Shown here piece by piece: positions 14,261-23,171 of a stretch of 34,749 bases of DNA. The first letter of the stretch is position 1; each line of letters opens with the position of its first letter. A model generated the notes under the pieces. It was not told where the DNA came from, searched no databases, and was given only the letters and a program-made list of their open reading frames with translations. Origin of the DNA: Tautonia sociabilis (GTDB lineage Bacteria > Planctomycetota > Planctomycetia > Isosphaerales > Isosphaeraceae); assembly GCF_003977685.1 (NCBI RefSeq), contig NZ_RYZH01000062.1:1-34749 (forward strand). The letters are read 5' to 3'. The position numbers and the translations under genes were made by a program.

Positions 14261-14936
14261 ATGCCCCCGGATCCGAGCCTCGTCCAGAGCGTCTTCCTGC
14301 GGGTGGTCGAGGAGAACGACCCCGGGGAGTACGCCGATGCCCTGGATCGGGCCTGTGCCGGGGATGCGCTGTTGAGGAGCCGAGTCGAGGCGCTGTTGAG
14401 GGCCCACCTGCGGCCCGACGATCTGCTCGATCGTCCGGTGGTCGGGCCGGCTGGGCCCTCGATCGATCCGATCGATCGGGGCTCCGGCTGGTGGTCTTCT
14501 TCCGACGGGAACCGGACCACGCCCATTCCCCCGGCTCCTGGCTCCGGAGGGCCACCGGAGCGGGCTGGGCCCGTGCTGCCGGCCGTGGAGGGTTACGAGC
14601 TCCTCGGCGAGCTGGGCAGAGGCGGCATGGGGGTCCTGTACAAGGCCCGGCAGGTCAAGCTCGACCGGCCGTGTGTCCTGAAGATGATCCTGGGGGGGCC
14701 CACGCCCGGCCGGAGGCCGTCTCCCGGTTCCTGGTCGAGGCGCAGGCGATCGCCCGGGTCCGCCACTCGAACATCGTGCAGATTTACCACATCGGCGAGC
14801 GGGACGGGTTGCCCTACCTGGAGCTGGAGTACGTCGAGGGCGGCGGCCTGGACCGGCTGCTCGACGGCACCCCCCGGGCCGCCGGCTGGTCGGCCGGGCT
14901 GGTCGAGCCGCTGGCCCGGGCCGTGGCCGAGGCCGA
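14261..14936 (+). pseudogene. Ser/Thr protein kinase, frameshifted and missing its catalytic core
   Basis: From ATG 14261 a helical N-terminal segment (VQSVFLRVVEENDPGEYADAL) resembles the leader of planctomycete kinases. The kinase N-lobe starts with GYELLGELGRGGMGVLYKA and the ATP-binding Lys in CVLKMIL. At the G7 run at 14692-14698 the frame breaks: one more G would restore LGGAHARPEAVSRFLVEAQAIARVRH and the rest of the N-lobe and hinge (LPYLELEYVEGGGLDRLL). After LARAVAEA, where HRD, DFG and APE motifs should follow, the sequence jumps to unrelated residues leading into WD40 repeats. Two independent lesions make kinase activity impossible as written. This is either a real pseudogene or a consequence of sequencing and assembly errors. 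Confidence 0.8.
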
Positions 14937-15770
14937 CACCCACCGCCGACAGATCAACGCCATCCGGGCCCGGACCTGGGCCGACCGGGCGATCCGCCCG
15001 ATCCGGGCCGTGCTTGCCGACGACTCCTGGCCCGGCGGCCTCCCACTCCATCCGGGCGGGCGCCACCTGATCGCGACCACCCTCATCGACGGCTCCACTC
15101 GGGACGCCGAGCACGGGCTCTGGGACCTCGACCGCGAGCTCTCCCTGCCGTTCCCCGACGGCTCGACCAAGGCGACGGCCGCCTCCTGGAGCCCCGACGG
15201 CCGATCGATCGCGGTCGCCGCCGGGGAGGGGGGCGTAAGCCTCTGCTCGTTCCCCGAGGGAGGGACGACGACCCGGATTGCCTTTCCCGGCCGGGTCCGC
15301 CTTCTGGAGTTCAGCGCCGATGGCCGCTTCCTGGCGATCGCCGGAGGCGACCTCGCCCGGGTCTGGGACGTCGAGGCCGGGGCGTTCGCGACCCCGGCCC
15401 TGGAGCACGAGAACACGGTTGCGGGCGCCTGCTTCAGCCCCGACGGCCGGACGATTCTGACCTGGGGCATGGGCAACGACCTCCGCTTCTGGGAGGCCGA
15501 TTCGGGGAGGCCCCGCTTCGCCCCCGTCGTTCACGGCGACACGTGCCACGACGCCCGGTTCTCGCCGAGCGGCCGGCTCCTGGCCGTGGCATCCTACGAC
15601 GGCTCGGTCCGCGTCCGGGACTCCCAGACGGGGGCGGTCGTCGCCGAGCTGCCGGAGCACCCGGATCTCGTCTACTCCGCCGCCTTCAGCCCCGACGGTC
15701 GGCGGCTCGTCTCGGCCTGCCGGGATCGCCAGGTCCGGGTCTGGGACTGCGAGAAGGGCGAGCCCCCACC
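14937..15770 (+). pseudogene. WD40 beta-propeller segment, probably the C-terminal part of a kinase-WD40 protein
   Basis: About 275 residues contain six WD40-like blades, recognised by repeated FSPDGR-type turns followed by strand segments ending in VWD: WSPDGRSIAVAAG, FSADGRFLAIAGG with RVWD, FSPDGRTILTWG with RFWE, FSPSGRLLAVASYD, and FSPDGRRLVSACRD with VRVWD. In planctomycetes such propellers are often fused behind a Ser/Thr kinase and a membrane helix, so this may be the far end of the gene starting at 14261, with the middle lost. The frame continues only as nonsense after WDCEKGEP at about 15767, where a DUF1254 gene begins in another frame. A seventh blade and a natural C-terminus are absent. 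Confidence 0.75.
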
Positions 15771-17222
15771 CCCGCCTCGGCGCAGGCCGTATACGACAAC
15801 CTGGATTTCTCCTACGCGTTTCGAGCGTTCATGGACAGCCTTCGGGGCGTCAGCATCCAGGCGATGCGCGAGGGCCTCCAGGGCCTCGGAGTGCGGGACA
15901 ACGAGGTCCTGGTCTTCTCGGAGCTCATGGATGCGAACTCGTTGTTCCTTACGGCCAACGCCGACACGATCTCTGTCATGGGCACGCTGGACCTCTCGGA
16001 CGGGCCAGTGGTGCTGGAGACTCCTCCCCGGTTCCTCGGGGCGGTCCAGGACGCCTGGTTCCGCTGGGTCATCGACCTGGGGATGGCCGGCCCCGACCGG
16101 GGGGAGGGGGGGAGGTATCTGATCGTGCCCCCGGGATACCAGGGGACGCTCCCGGTGGGCGGGTACTCCATCGCTCGGGCCCGGATCACCGGCATCCTGT
16201 GGTTCGGCCGGTCGTTCCTCGAGGACGGCCGCGATCCGGGCCCGGTGGTCGAGACCATCCGAGCGTCGACCCGGGTCGATCCCTACGTGCCAGGAGGCGT
16301 CGGTACGCCGATCTCCGAATTCCTCGCCGGGAGGTCCGGGCTGGCGACGGTCTCTCCGCCGCCGCCGACAGTCTTCCACGAGGGCAGCGGTCAGCGGATG
16401 AACACCATTCCGCCCAACGACTGGACCTTCTTCGAGATGCTCGACACGGTGGTGCAGCGCGAGCCGGCCACCTCGATCGACCCCGAGCCGATGGGGCCGA
16501 TCGCCGCGATCGGCATCATCAAGGGGAAGCCGTTCGCCCCGGACGCCCGCATGAGGAGGATCATGACCGAGGCGGTCGCCCTGGCGAACGCGAGCGCTCG
16601 CACCCTCTTCATGAGCCCGCGCGACCCGAGCTGGTACTACTACCCCGACTCCTCCTGGTTCAACTTCCTCTTCGAGACCGGGTACCAGTTCGAGACGCCG
16701 ATTCCCGAGATCACCCCTCGGGGAGCCCGGCCCTTCCCGCCCTCGGGCTACCGGACGATGGACGCTCGCTCAAGCTTCTTCTACTCCATCACCGGGATCA
16801 CCCCCGCGATGGCGATGCGCCTCACCGGGGTCGGCTCGCAGTACCTCCTGGCGATCAAGGACGCCGACGACAACGACCTCGACGGCTCGAAGACCTACAA
16901 GGTGACTCTGCCCGAGGGGATCCCCGCGGCCAACTTCTGGTCGCTGACGGTCTACGACCCGATGACGCGGTCGATGCTCGACACGCCGCAGCGCTACCCG
17001 AGAGCCCGCAGCCAGAGCTATCCGTCCCCCGCCGCCGAGCCGGACGGCGACGGCTCGACCACCGTCTACTTCGCCCCCGCCCCTCCCGAGGGCGTCGGCC
17101 GAGGCAACTGGATCCAGACGACCCCCGGCAAGGGATGGTTCGTGATCCTCCGCCTGTACAGCCCGCTCGAGCCGTTCTTCGACAAGAGCTGGCGCCCGAG
17201 CGAGATCGAGCCGGTCGACTGA
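15771..17222 (+). CDS. DUF1254/DUF1214 domain protein, 5'-truncated
   Basis: The frame encodes a DUF1254-DUF1214 protein of unknown biochemical role, usually exported. The DUF1254 part runs from VYDNLDFSYAFRAFMDSL through NEVLVFSELMDANSLFLTANADTIS and GPVVLETPP. The DUF1214 part is C-terminal, with WSLTVYDPMTRSMLDTP, NWIQTTPGKGWFVILRLYSP and FFDKSWRPSEIEPV. The homology starts at the join with the WD40 segment, so the signal peptide and about 30-60 residues are missing and no proper start exists. The first in-frame ATG is at 15831 and would remove part of the domain. Apart from the 5' end the gene appears intact. The coordinate given is where family-like sequence begins. Confidence 0.85.
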   Translation, partial: PASAQAVYDNLDFSYAFRAFMDSLRGVSIQAMREGLQGLGVRDNEVLVFSELMDANSLFLTANADTISVMGTLDLSDGPVVLETPPRFLGAVQDAWFRWVIDLGMAGPDRGEGGRYLIVPPGYQGTLPVGGYSIARARITGILWFGRSFLEDGRDPGPVVETIRASTRVDPYVPGGVGTPISEFLAGRSGLATVSPPPPTVFHEGSGQRMNTIPPNDWTFFEMLDTVVQREPATSIDPEPMGPIAAIGIIKGKPFAPDARMRRIMTEAVALANASARTLFMSPRDPSWYYYPDSSWFNFLFETGYQFETPIPEITPRGARPFPPSGYRTMDARSSFFYSITGITPAMAMRLTGVGSQYLLAIKDADDNDLDGSKTYKVTLPEGIPAANFWSLTVYDPMTRSMLDTPQRYPRARSQSYPSPAAEPDGDGSTTVYFAPAPPEGVGRGNWIQTTPGKGWFVILRLYSPLEPFFDKSWRPSEIEPVD

Positions 17223-17235
17223 CCGGCGGGTGGCC

Positions 17236-17249
17236 GCCCGGCTTCGGGC
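17236..17249 (+). terminator. Hairpin after the DUF1254 gene
   Basis: GCCCG-GCTT-CGGGC forms a 5-bp stem 13 bases after the stop, nested in a larger GGCGG / CCGCC pairing. There is no T run, so termination is only suggested. Confidence 0.3.
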
Positions 17250-17398
17250 CGCCGACACTCCCCCGCCCCCCTCGCCGCCCGGCCAGGCGGCCAGAGCGCG
17301 TCTCAACCATCCAGACTTCGTTCCTTGCCGGTCGAGGGACGGGCCTCGTCGGCCCCGACCGCGCCCGAGATGTTCCGAACCCATCCGAGGAGCACATC

Positions 17399-18514
17399 AT
17401 GATCCGTCGAACGATGATCGCCGGCCTGGCCGGACTGCTCGGCCTGGTCCTGTGCCCGACCGGAGAGGCCCAGTGGGGCTGGGGAGGCTGGGGAGGCGGG
17501 GCCTCCATCCAGGGCACCCGGGCCTACGGGATGGGCAACTTCGCCGCCGGGGCCGGCCAGTTCAACGAGCAGACCGCCGAGGCCCGCAGCATCAACGCCA
17601 ACACGGCGATGCAGTTCAACGAGTATATCTACCAGTGTAACGAGCGCAACCATCAAGAATACTACGCGAGCATGGCCCGCCAGGAGCGGCTTGACCAGAA
17701 CGCTCGCTTGGCGTTGCAGGATCGGCACCTGAACGCCGCGACCGACGCCGACATCATCAGCGGAGACGGACCCAATGCGCTGCTGCACTGGCTGTCCAAC
17801 CCCCAGATCCCGCACGATCTGCTGGTGCAGGTGGGCGAGGGCCTGACGCTCTCCTCCAACGAGGTCCGGTCCCTCCCGCTGGAGTCGGCCGCCCAGGGAA
17901 TCGTCGTCTCGATCGAGCGGCTTGCCGCCGAGGACTGGCCCGATGTGCTCTCCGGGCCGGCGTTCCAGTCGTCCCGAGACTCGTACGCCGCGCTGGTCGA
18001 ACAGGCCCGAGTCATCCCCCGGGGCCAGGATGTGCCCGACGAGCTGGTCGACAAGGGTATCGACCTGCTCCAGGCGATGCGGAGCGTCGCCCACTCCCGG
18101 CTCCGCGGCCCCAACTACGCCCAGGCCGAGCGCTACCTGAAGGCCCACGTCGGCCTGCTCCAGATGCTCCGCAGCAAGAAGAACATCCGGGAGATCCTGG
18201 AGAAGGTCCGCGAGGTCGAGGAGGTGCCGCTGGTCAACGCGCTGAACTTCATGCACGCCTACTGCCTGCAGTTTGGCCCGGCCGACGACCAGCAGGAGAA
18301 GGTCGTCTACCTCTCGTCGCTCTCCCCGAAGCTCGTCCAGCTCCGGTCCCGCCGGATGGCCCAGGCCGGCGGCGGCGCCCCTCCCCCGACGCAGGCCCCG
18401 GCCCCGGCCCCGTCCCCGGCGCAGGCGGCCCCGGCCGGCTCGCCTCCCCCGGCCGCCATGTTCGACCAGGTGCCGTGGGAGCAGGTCGTCTCGGCCCCCG
18501 CCCACGCCCCGTGA
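17399..18514 (+). CDS. Secreted protein of unknown function, Pro/Ala-rich C-terminus
   Basis: I do not recognise a named family. The 371-residue product has a clear signal peptide (RR near the start, hydrophobic AGLAGLLGLVLC, probable cleavage after GEA). A Trp/Gly-rich stretch follows (QWGWGGWGGG), then a long, mostly helical region at about 45-320 rich in Gln, Asn and Arg, with likely coiled-coil parts (QFNEQTAEARSINANTAMQF; YYASMARQERLDQNARLALQ). The last 50 residues are Pro/Ala/Gln-rich. The start has GAGGAG six bases upstream. It opens a co-directional series of exported proteins and is followed by a strong terminator, so it is probably transcribed alone. Confidence 0.8.
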   Translation: MIRRTMIAGLAGLLGLVLCPTGEAQWGWGGWGGGASIQGTRAYGMGNFAAGAGQFNEQTAEARSINANTAMQFNEYIYQCNERNHQEYYASMARQERLDQNARLALQDRHLNAATDADIISGDGPNALLHWLSNPQIPHDLLVQVGEGLTLSSNEVRSLPLESAAQGIVVSIERLAAEDWPDVLSGPAFQSSRDSYAALVEQARVIPRGQDVPDELVDKGIDLLQAMRSVAHSRLRGPNYAQAERYLKAHVGLLQMLRSKKNIREILEKVREVEEVPLVNALNFMHAYCLQFGPADDQQEKVVYLSSLSPKLVQLRSRRMAQAGGGAPPPTQAPAPAPSPAQAAPAGSPPPAAMFDQVPWEQVVSAPAHAP

Positions 18515-18523
18515 GGCGCCCCC

Positions 18524-18559
18524 GGGCCGTCGGGAGCCGAAACGGCCCCCCGACGGCCC
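18524..18559 (+). terminator. Strong hairpin terminator after the secreted protein gene
   Basis: A perfect 11-bp stem, GGGCCGTCGGG with CCCGACGGCCC, encloses an inner hairpin GCCG-AAA-CGGC. It starts 10 bases after the stop codon. There is no T run, but the stability and position fit a terminator in a GC-rich genome. Confidence 0.55.
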
Positions 18560-18624
18560 CCTCCAGGGGGCGATCGCGACCAACCCCGACCTCCTACCCG
18601 ACCTCGGCGTCGAGAGGCAAGACG

Positions 18625-18873
18625 ATGGCAACAACTCGGATCGAGTGCCCCTCCTGCGGTCGGGGGGGCTGGATCGACCTCGGCCTGCTCGGCCGCCGGC
18701 ACCGGTGCAAGGGGTGCGGGGCCTCGTTTCTTGCGGAGGCCGGCGCGAGCGATCCTCGGCCTCCCCAGCCGGCGACTCCCGACGCCGTCCCGGCTCCGGG
18801 AGAGCCGGATCCGGGCAGGGCGATTGAAGGCGAGGACCTCCTGTCCTGGCTCAATCGCCCGATGGACAAATGA
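18625..18873 (+). CDS. Small zinc-ribbon protein
   Basis: The 82-residue product has an N-terminal zinc ribbon with two CxxC knuckles, CPSC at about 8-11 and CKGC at about 28-31, followed by a Pro/Ala-rich linker and a short helical tail ending LLSWLNRPMDK. There is no signal peptide, so it is cytoplasmic. GAGAGG lies seven bases before the ATG. The spacing of the knuckles fits a rubredoxin/MJ0042-like ribbon that could bind nucleic acid or protein, but no function can be assigned. The conserved-looking C-terminal helix may be a docking motif. Confidence 0.7.
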   Translation: MATTRIECPSCGRGGWIDLGLLGRRHRCKGCGASFLAEAGASDPRPPQPATPDAVPAPGEPDPGRAIEGEDLLSWLNRPMDK

Positions 18874-19025
18874 ACCCCGATCGTCCAGGCCCCCTGATCG
18901 GCCCGGCGTCCGGCCGACTCGCGACCTACGATATCTCAGCCCGGCCTCTGTGCCCGAGCCCCGGCGCCCGAGGGGAGGCACCCGGGCCGGACGACCGCCC
19001 CCGGAACCCGAGAGGACCCGCAACG

Positions 19026-20039
19026 ATGGCGACCCCCGAACCGTCCCGGCCGCGCCGCGAGCCGGTCGCCCCGATCCTGCTCGGTAGCCTCCTCTGGGGG
19101 GTCGGCGCCCCGAGCACCGCCCAGGAGCCCGCCCCGCCGGCCTCCCAGGTCGAGCAGGCCCTCCGCGACTTCAACGCCGCGTTCGTCGCCGCGTACAACC
19201 GGGCCGACGCCCCCGCGCTGGCCGCCATGTACGCCGACGACGCCGAGGTCTTCGAAACCGACGGCGCCCGCTACGAGGGGAGATCCCTCATCGAGCGAAG
19301 CTATGCCGAGCTGTTCGAGGCCGAGCCCGGCGCCAGGATCGAACTCTCCCCCGAACATGTCCGCCTGCTGAGCCCCGAAGTCGTCAAGGAGGAGGGGCGT
19401 TCCGTCGTCCTCCCGGCCGACGGCCCTCCGATCCGACGGTTCTACACCGCCCTGTACGTCAAGCGAGACGGCCACTGGCTGCTGGTCAGCGTCCGGGAGG
19501 AGGCCGACCCGCTCCCCGCTCCCCGAGATCGGCTGCGGGAACTGGCCTGGTTGGTCGGCGAGTGGGTCGATGAGGGGCCCGAATCCGAGGCCAGGGTCGA
19601 GTGCCAGTGGTCGCCGGACGGCCACTTCCTGCTCCGGGAGGCCACCATCCGGCAGGCCGGCGAGGTCGTCCACCGCGTCTCTCAGCGCATCGGCTGGGAC
19701 CCGATCGCCGGCGCCTTCCGCTCCTGGGAGTTCGACTCCGAGGGAGGATTCGGCGAGGCGACCTGGGAGCGGGACGGCAACCGCTGGGTGATCTCCGAAT
19801 CGGGCGTCAGCCCCGACGGCCTGGCCGCCTCGTCCATCCGGATCCTGGAGCGGATCGGTCCCGATCAGGTGCGGTGGACACGGACCGGCCTGACGATCGA
19901 CGGCGAGGAGATTTCGGGAGAAGAGCGATCCGTGCTCTCCCGAGTGCCCCCCCATCCGGGCCTGGGAGACGAGGCCCCTCCCTCCTCGGCCCCGACCCGC
20001 CCGACCTCCCCCTCCCACGCCGAGAGGAGCCCGCGATGA
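19026..20039 (+). CDS. Secreted SnoaL/DUF4440-like domain plus DUF1579-like domain protein
   Basis: The 337-residue product has a hydrophobic N-terminus (LLGSLLWGVGAPSTA) that probably acts as a signal peptide. A SnoaL-like (NTF2 fold) domain at about 40-160 has the typical opening VEQALRDFNAAFVAAYNRADAPALAAMYADDAE and the GRSLIERSYAELF helix. A C-terminal lipocalin-like DUF1579-type domain at about 170-310 has LAWLVGEWVDEG, then strands with RIGWDP and GGFGEATWERDG. The same two-domain layout occurs in the protein at 22143-23108, so they are paralogues. The role is unknown; NTF2 and lipocalin folds bind small hydrophobic ligands. The TGA overlaps the ATG of the next gene (ATGA), indicating coupling. 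Confidence 0.8.
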   Translation: MATPEPSRPRREPVAPILLGSLLWGVGAPSTAQEPAPPASQVEQALRDFNAAFVAAYNRADAPALAAMYADDAEVFETDGARYEGRSLIERSYAELFEAEPGARIELSPEHVRLLSPEVVKEEGRSVVLPADGPPIRRFYTALYVKRDGHWLLVSVREEADPLPAPRDRLRELAWLVGEWVDEGPESEARVECQWSPDGHFLLREATIRQAGEVVHRVSQRIGWDPIAGAFRSWEFDSEGGFGEATWERDGNRWVISESGVSPDGLAASSIRILERIGPDQVRWTRTGLTIDGEEISGEERSVLSRVPPHPGLGDEAPPSSAPTRPTSPSHAERSPR

Positions 20040-21865
20040 GACTCGTCCTGGTGCAGCGACTGCTGACGGCCGGCCTCGTGCTTGCCTTCTCCTGCGGAGA
20101 AGCGACCGCCCACGGCTTCCGGGGAGGCGGGTTCCGGGGAGGGATGGGGGGAGGCGGCATGCGCGGCGGCCTCGGCGGCATGAGGGCCGGGGCCGGCGGC
20201 TTCCGAGGCGGTCTGCCCCCCCAAGTGGGCGGCTTCCGAGGCGGGATCGGCGCCGCCCCGATCGGCCGGGCCCCGACGCTCGGCGCCGCCGGGGGCCTCA
20301 ATCGGGCCGGAGGCGCCTTCCGCGGCGACAACCCGTACGCCGGGGGCATGGCTCCCCGAGCCGGAGGCTTCGGGAGCGGCCCGATGGGAGGGACCTCCCG
20401 GTCGGGAATCGCGTCCGGGTCGTACTCCGGCCCGAGGGGAGGATCGGTTGACTACGGCGCCGCCGGCCGAGGCGTCGTCGGGCCGGGAGGAGCCGAGGCC
20501 GGCCGGGCCGTGGGGGGAATCCGGGCGACCGGGCTGGGGGGTCGGTCGTTCACCGACGTCGGCCGGGCCGGCGGCGCGGTCGGCCCGGGAGGTCGGGCGA
20601 TTGGCGGCCGGTCGGGCTTCGAGGCCGCCTCCGGACCACGAGGGACGGCGGTCGCCGGCGACCGGGAGGTCGCCGCCCGAGGCCCTGGGGGGTTCGCCGC
20701 GGCCGGAGAGCGGGCTGGCGTGGCGATCGGTCCCCGGGGCGTCGCGGCCGGCGGCGACCGGGCCTTCGGCGTCTCCGCGGCCCGGCCCTTCGGCTTCAAC
20801 CCCTACGGCGCGTACCATGCCGGCTGGATCCACGGCTACTGGAACGGCCACGAGGCCGCCTCCTGGGGATGGCGCAACGCCGCGGCCTGGGGCCTGGCCG
20901 GGTATGGTCTGGGCTGGGGGCTGGGCGCCTGGGGATACGGCTCGCTGCTCTACGACCTGGGCTATCTGCCGTATGTGAACCCCTACGTCGTCGCCGTCCC
21001 CGTCGTCGAGGGCGTTGGCTACGACTACTCCCAGCCGATCGCCACCACCACCGTCCCCGAGGAGGGGGACGCCACCTCCCAGGCCGTCTCGACCTTCGAT
21101 GCCGCCCGGGCCGCCTTCCTCCAGGGAGACTACGAAGGCGCCCTCCGCCAGGCCGACGCCGCCCTTTCGCAGCTCTCCAACGACACCGCGCTGCACCAGT
21201 TCCGGGCCCTCTGCCTGTTCGCGATCGGCCGCTACGATGAGGCCGCCGAGACGCTCTACGCGGTCCTCTCCGTCGGGCCGGGGTGGGACTGGGCGACCAT
21301 GATCGGCCTCTATCCCGACGCCTCGACCTACACCGAGCAGCTCCGAGCCCTGGAATCGGCCTGCAAGGAGAACCCCCAGTCGGCCGCCGACCGCTTCGTG
21401 CTGGCCTACCACTACCTGACGCAGGGCCACACGGACGCGGCCGTCGCCGTCCTGAAGCAGGTCACCGCGTTGAATCCCAACGACCGCCTCTCGGCGACCT
21501 TGCTGGCGCAGCTCTCCTCCTCCGACTCCTCAACCCCGGCGACGCCCTCCCCCGAGCCCTCCCCGGCCGACTCCTCCCCGCCGCAGGGGGCGACGATCGC
21601 CGGCTCCTGGACGGCCAGCCCGGCGCCCGGGACCACGATCACGCTCCAGATCCAGCCGGACGGCTCGTTCACCTGGGACGCCTCGACGGGGGGCAAGACG
21701 AGCCGATTCTCCGGCTCCTCGACCTTCGGCGACGGCCTGCTGACCCTGGCCCAGAACAACGGCCCCGTCCTGGTCGGCCGCGTGTCCTGGGCCGACACCG
21801 ACCACATGACCTTCACCGTCGCGGGAGACTCCTCCGGCGATCCCGGCCTCCAGTTCTCTCGATGA
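20036..21865 (+). CDS. Secreted Gly-rich protein with TPR-like segment
   Basis: The 609-residue product has a signal peptide (LLTAGLVLAFSCGEATA, cleavage before HGF). About 250 residues of Gly/Arg/Ala-rich sequence follow, with repeated GGFRGG-type units. A Trp/Tyr/Gly segment at about 255-320 (YHAGWIHGYWNGHEAASWGW) comes next, then a helical TPR-like part at about 350-490 (AARAAFLQGDYEGALRQADA; FALAYHYLTQGH-like repeat VLAYHYLTQGHTDAAVAVLK). A Ser/Pro linker leads to a C-terminal beta domain of about 85 residues (GSWTASPAPGTTITLQIQPD). Signal, Gly-rich region, TPR and beta domain together suggest a cell-surface or envelope scaffold. It is translationally coupled to the preceding SnoaL gene and followed by a terminator hairpin. 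Confidence 0.8.
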   Translation: MRLVLVQRLLTAGLVLAFSCGEATAHGFRGGGFRGGMGGGGMRGGLGGMRAGAGGFRGGLPPQVGGFRGGIGAAPIGRAPTLGAAGGLNRAGGAFRGDNPYAGGMAPRAGGFGSGPMGGTSRSGIASGSYSGPRGGSVDYGAAGRGVVGPGGAEAGRAVGGIRATGLGGRSFTDVGRAGGAVGPGGRAIGGRSGFEAASGPRGTAVAGDREVAARGPGGFAAAGERAGVAIGPRGVAAGGDRAFGVSAARPFGFNPYGAYHAGWIHGYWNGHEAASWGWRNAAAWGLAGYGLGWGLGAWGYGSLLYDLGYLPYVNPYVVAVPVVEGVGYDYSQPIATTTVPEEGDATSQAVSTFDAARAAFLQGDYEGALRQADAALSQLSNDTALHQFRALCLFAIGRYDEAAETLYAVLSVGPGWDWATMIGLYPDASTYTEQLRALESACKENPQSAADRFVLAYHYLTQGHTDAAVAVLKQVTALNPNDRLSATLLAQLSSSDSSTPATPSPEPSPADSSPPQGATIAGSWTASPAPGTTITLQIQPDGSFTWDASTGGKTSRFSGSSTFGDGLLTLAQNNGPVLVGRVSWADTDHMTFTVAGDSSGDPGLQFSR

Positions 21866-21885
21866 TCCTCGACCCGGCCCGCCCC

Positions 21886-21919
21886 GTCCTCGGCCCGACT
21901 CCCGAGCCGGGCCGAGGAC
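21886..21919 (+). terminator. Strong hairpin terminator after the Gly-rich TPR gene
   Basis: A perfect 12-bp stem, GTCCTCGGCCCG with CGGGCCGAGGAC, closes a 10-base loop 20 bases after the stop. No T run follows. Between here and 22142 there is no gene, only a T-rich patch near 22070-22095 that could belong to a promoter of the next gene. Confidence 0.55.
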
Positions 21920-22142
21920 CGCCGGATCTCGGACCTCGGCGACGGTCCTCTTCCCGGCGGTCGAGGCCGTCCTCGACGGCGGCTCGCCCGACTCGCCGGG
22001 CCTCCTCGCCCTCCTCGGGGCCGGCCCCGGAGCGGACCAGGCGGATGGGATCGGGTCGTTCTGCTCTTTGCCATCTCTTTATTTTTGCTGATTTGAGAAC
22101 GCAGTGCATCCTCTCGATCCCTTCCCCGAAAGGATCATCTCC

Positions 22143-23108
22143 ATGCCCGCTCGTCTCGGCCTGAGCACCGGCCACTGGCCGGCCTTCCTCCTCGTGGGGG
22201 CGATTGCCTCGACGGGGGTCGTCGCGATGCCCGTCCAGGAGGACGAGGCCCCTCCTTCCGGCGAGGAGACCGCTCCCGAGGGCTCCCCGGGGGCTCGGGA
22301 GCAGGACCGGGAGGCCATCCGATCGGTGATGCGGTCCTTCGAGGAGGCGTTCGAGGCGAGGGATGCCGAGGCCCTTGCCGCCCACTGGACGGAGGAGGGC
22401 GAGCTGCGGACCGACTCAGGGGAGCTGGTCCGGGGGCGATCCGCGATCCGCCAGGCCTTCTCCGCCTTCTTCGCCCAGGCCCCCGAGGTTTCGGCCGACG
22501 TCCGCCCCGAGGCGCTCCGGTTCCTCTCGTCCGGCTCGGCCGTCGAGGAGGGGACCGTCGCCGTCCGACGGGGACCGACCCGGTCCGAGACCAGGGCCTC
22601 CTATCGCGCGCTCCTGGTCCGAGAGGAGGGGGCCTGGCTCCTGGCCCAGTTGATCGAGTCGGCGGCCGATGCCCCCTCGATCGAGGACCTGGCCTGGCTG
22701 ATCGGCGACTGGGCGTCCGAAGTCGGCGAGGGGACCGAGATCCGGACCTCCTACGCGTGGGTCCCGAACAAGAAATTCATCCAATCGCGATTCTCGATCA
22801 AGGATCAGGGCCTGGAACTCAGCGGCATGCAGGTCATTGGGGTCGACCCCGCCTTCGGCACGATCCACACCTGGACCTTCGGGGTCGACGGCGGCGTCGG
22901 CGAGGCCGACTGGTACGAGGACGGCGGCCACTGGGTCCTCGACGCCGCCGGCACGCTGCCCGACGGCCGGACCCTCTTCGAGACCAACATCCTGCGCCGG
23001 ATTGACGACGATATGTTCACCTGGCAGTCGGTCGATCGGCTCCTCGATGATGTCGAGCTGCCTGATCTCCCCCCCGTCAAGGTCACCCGGGTCTCGACCG
23101 AGGAGTGA
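22143..23108 (+). CDS. Secreted SnoaL/DUF4440-like plus DUF1579-like protein, paralogue
   Basis: The 321-residue product has the same layout as the protein at 19026-20039. A hydrophobic N-terminus (WPAFLLVGAIASTGVVA) is followed by an acidic linker. The SnoaL-like domain at about 60-175 has IRSVMRSFEEAFEARDAEALAAHWTEEGE and RGRSAIRQAFSAFF. The DUF1579-like domain at about 185-310 has LAWLIGDWASEVGEG, VIGVDPAFGTIHTWTF and GGVGEADWYEDGG. The two proteins share motif order but differ widely in residues, so the duplication is not recent. AAAGGA lies eight bases before the ATG. An in-frame ATG at 22104 is less likely because it has no good ribosome binding site. Confidence 0.8.
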   Translation: MPARLGLSTGHWPAFLLVGAIASTGVVAMPVQEDEAPPSGEETAPEGSPGAREQDREAIRSVMRSFEEAFEARDAEALAAHWTEEGELRTDSGELVRGRSAIRQAFSAFFAQAPEVSADVRPEALRFLSSGSAVEEGTVAVRRGPTRSETRASYRALLVREEGAWLLAQLIESAADAPSIEDLAWLIGDWASEVGEGTEIRTSYAWVPNKKFIQSRFSIKDQGLELSGMQVIGVDPAFGTIHTWTFGVDGGVGEADWYEDGGHWVLDAAGTLPDGRTLFETNILRRIDDDMFTWQSVDRLLDDVELPDLPPVKVTRVSTEE

Positions 23109-23171
23109 GCCGGGCCCGATCCTCCCCTCCTCATCCGTCCCCGATCCGCACGTCTCCTGGGAGCTTCCCCC

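Noticed and set aside
22104..22142. Earlier in-frame ATG for the second SnoaL protein
   Set aside because: It has no good ribosome binding site, while AAAGGA precedes the ATG at 22143 and the signal peptide starts there.
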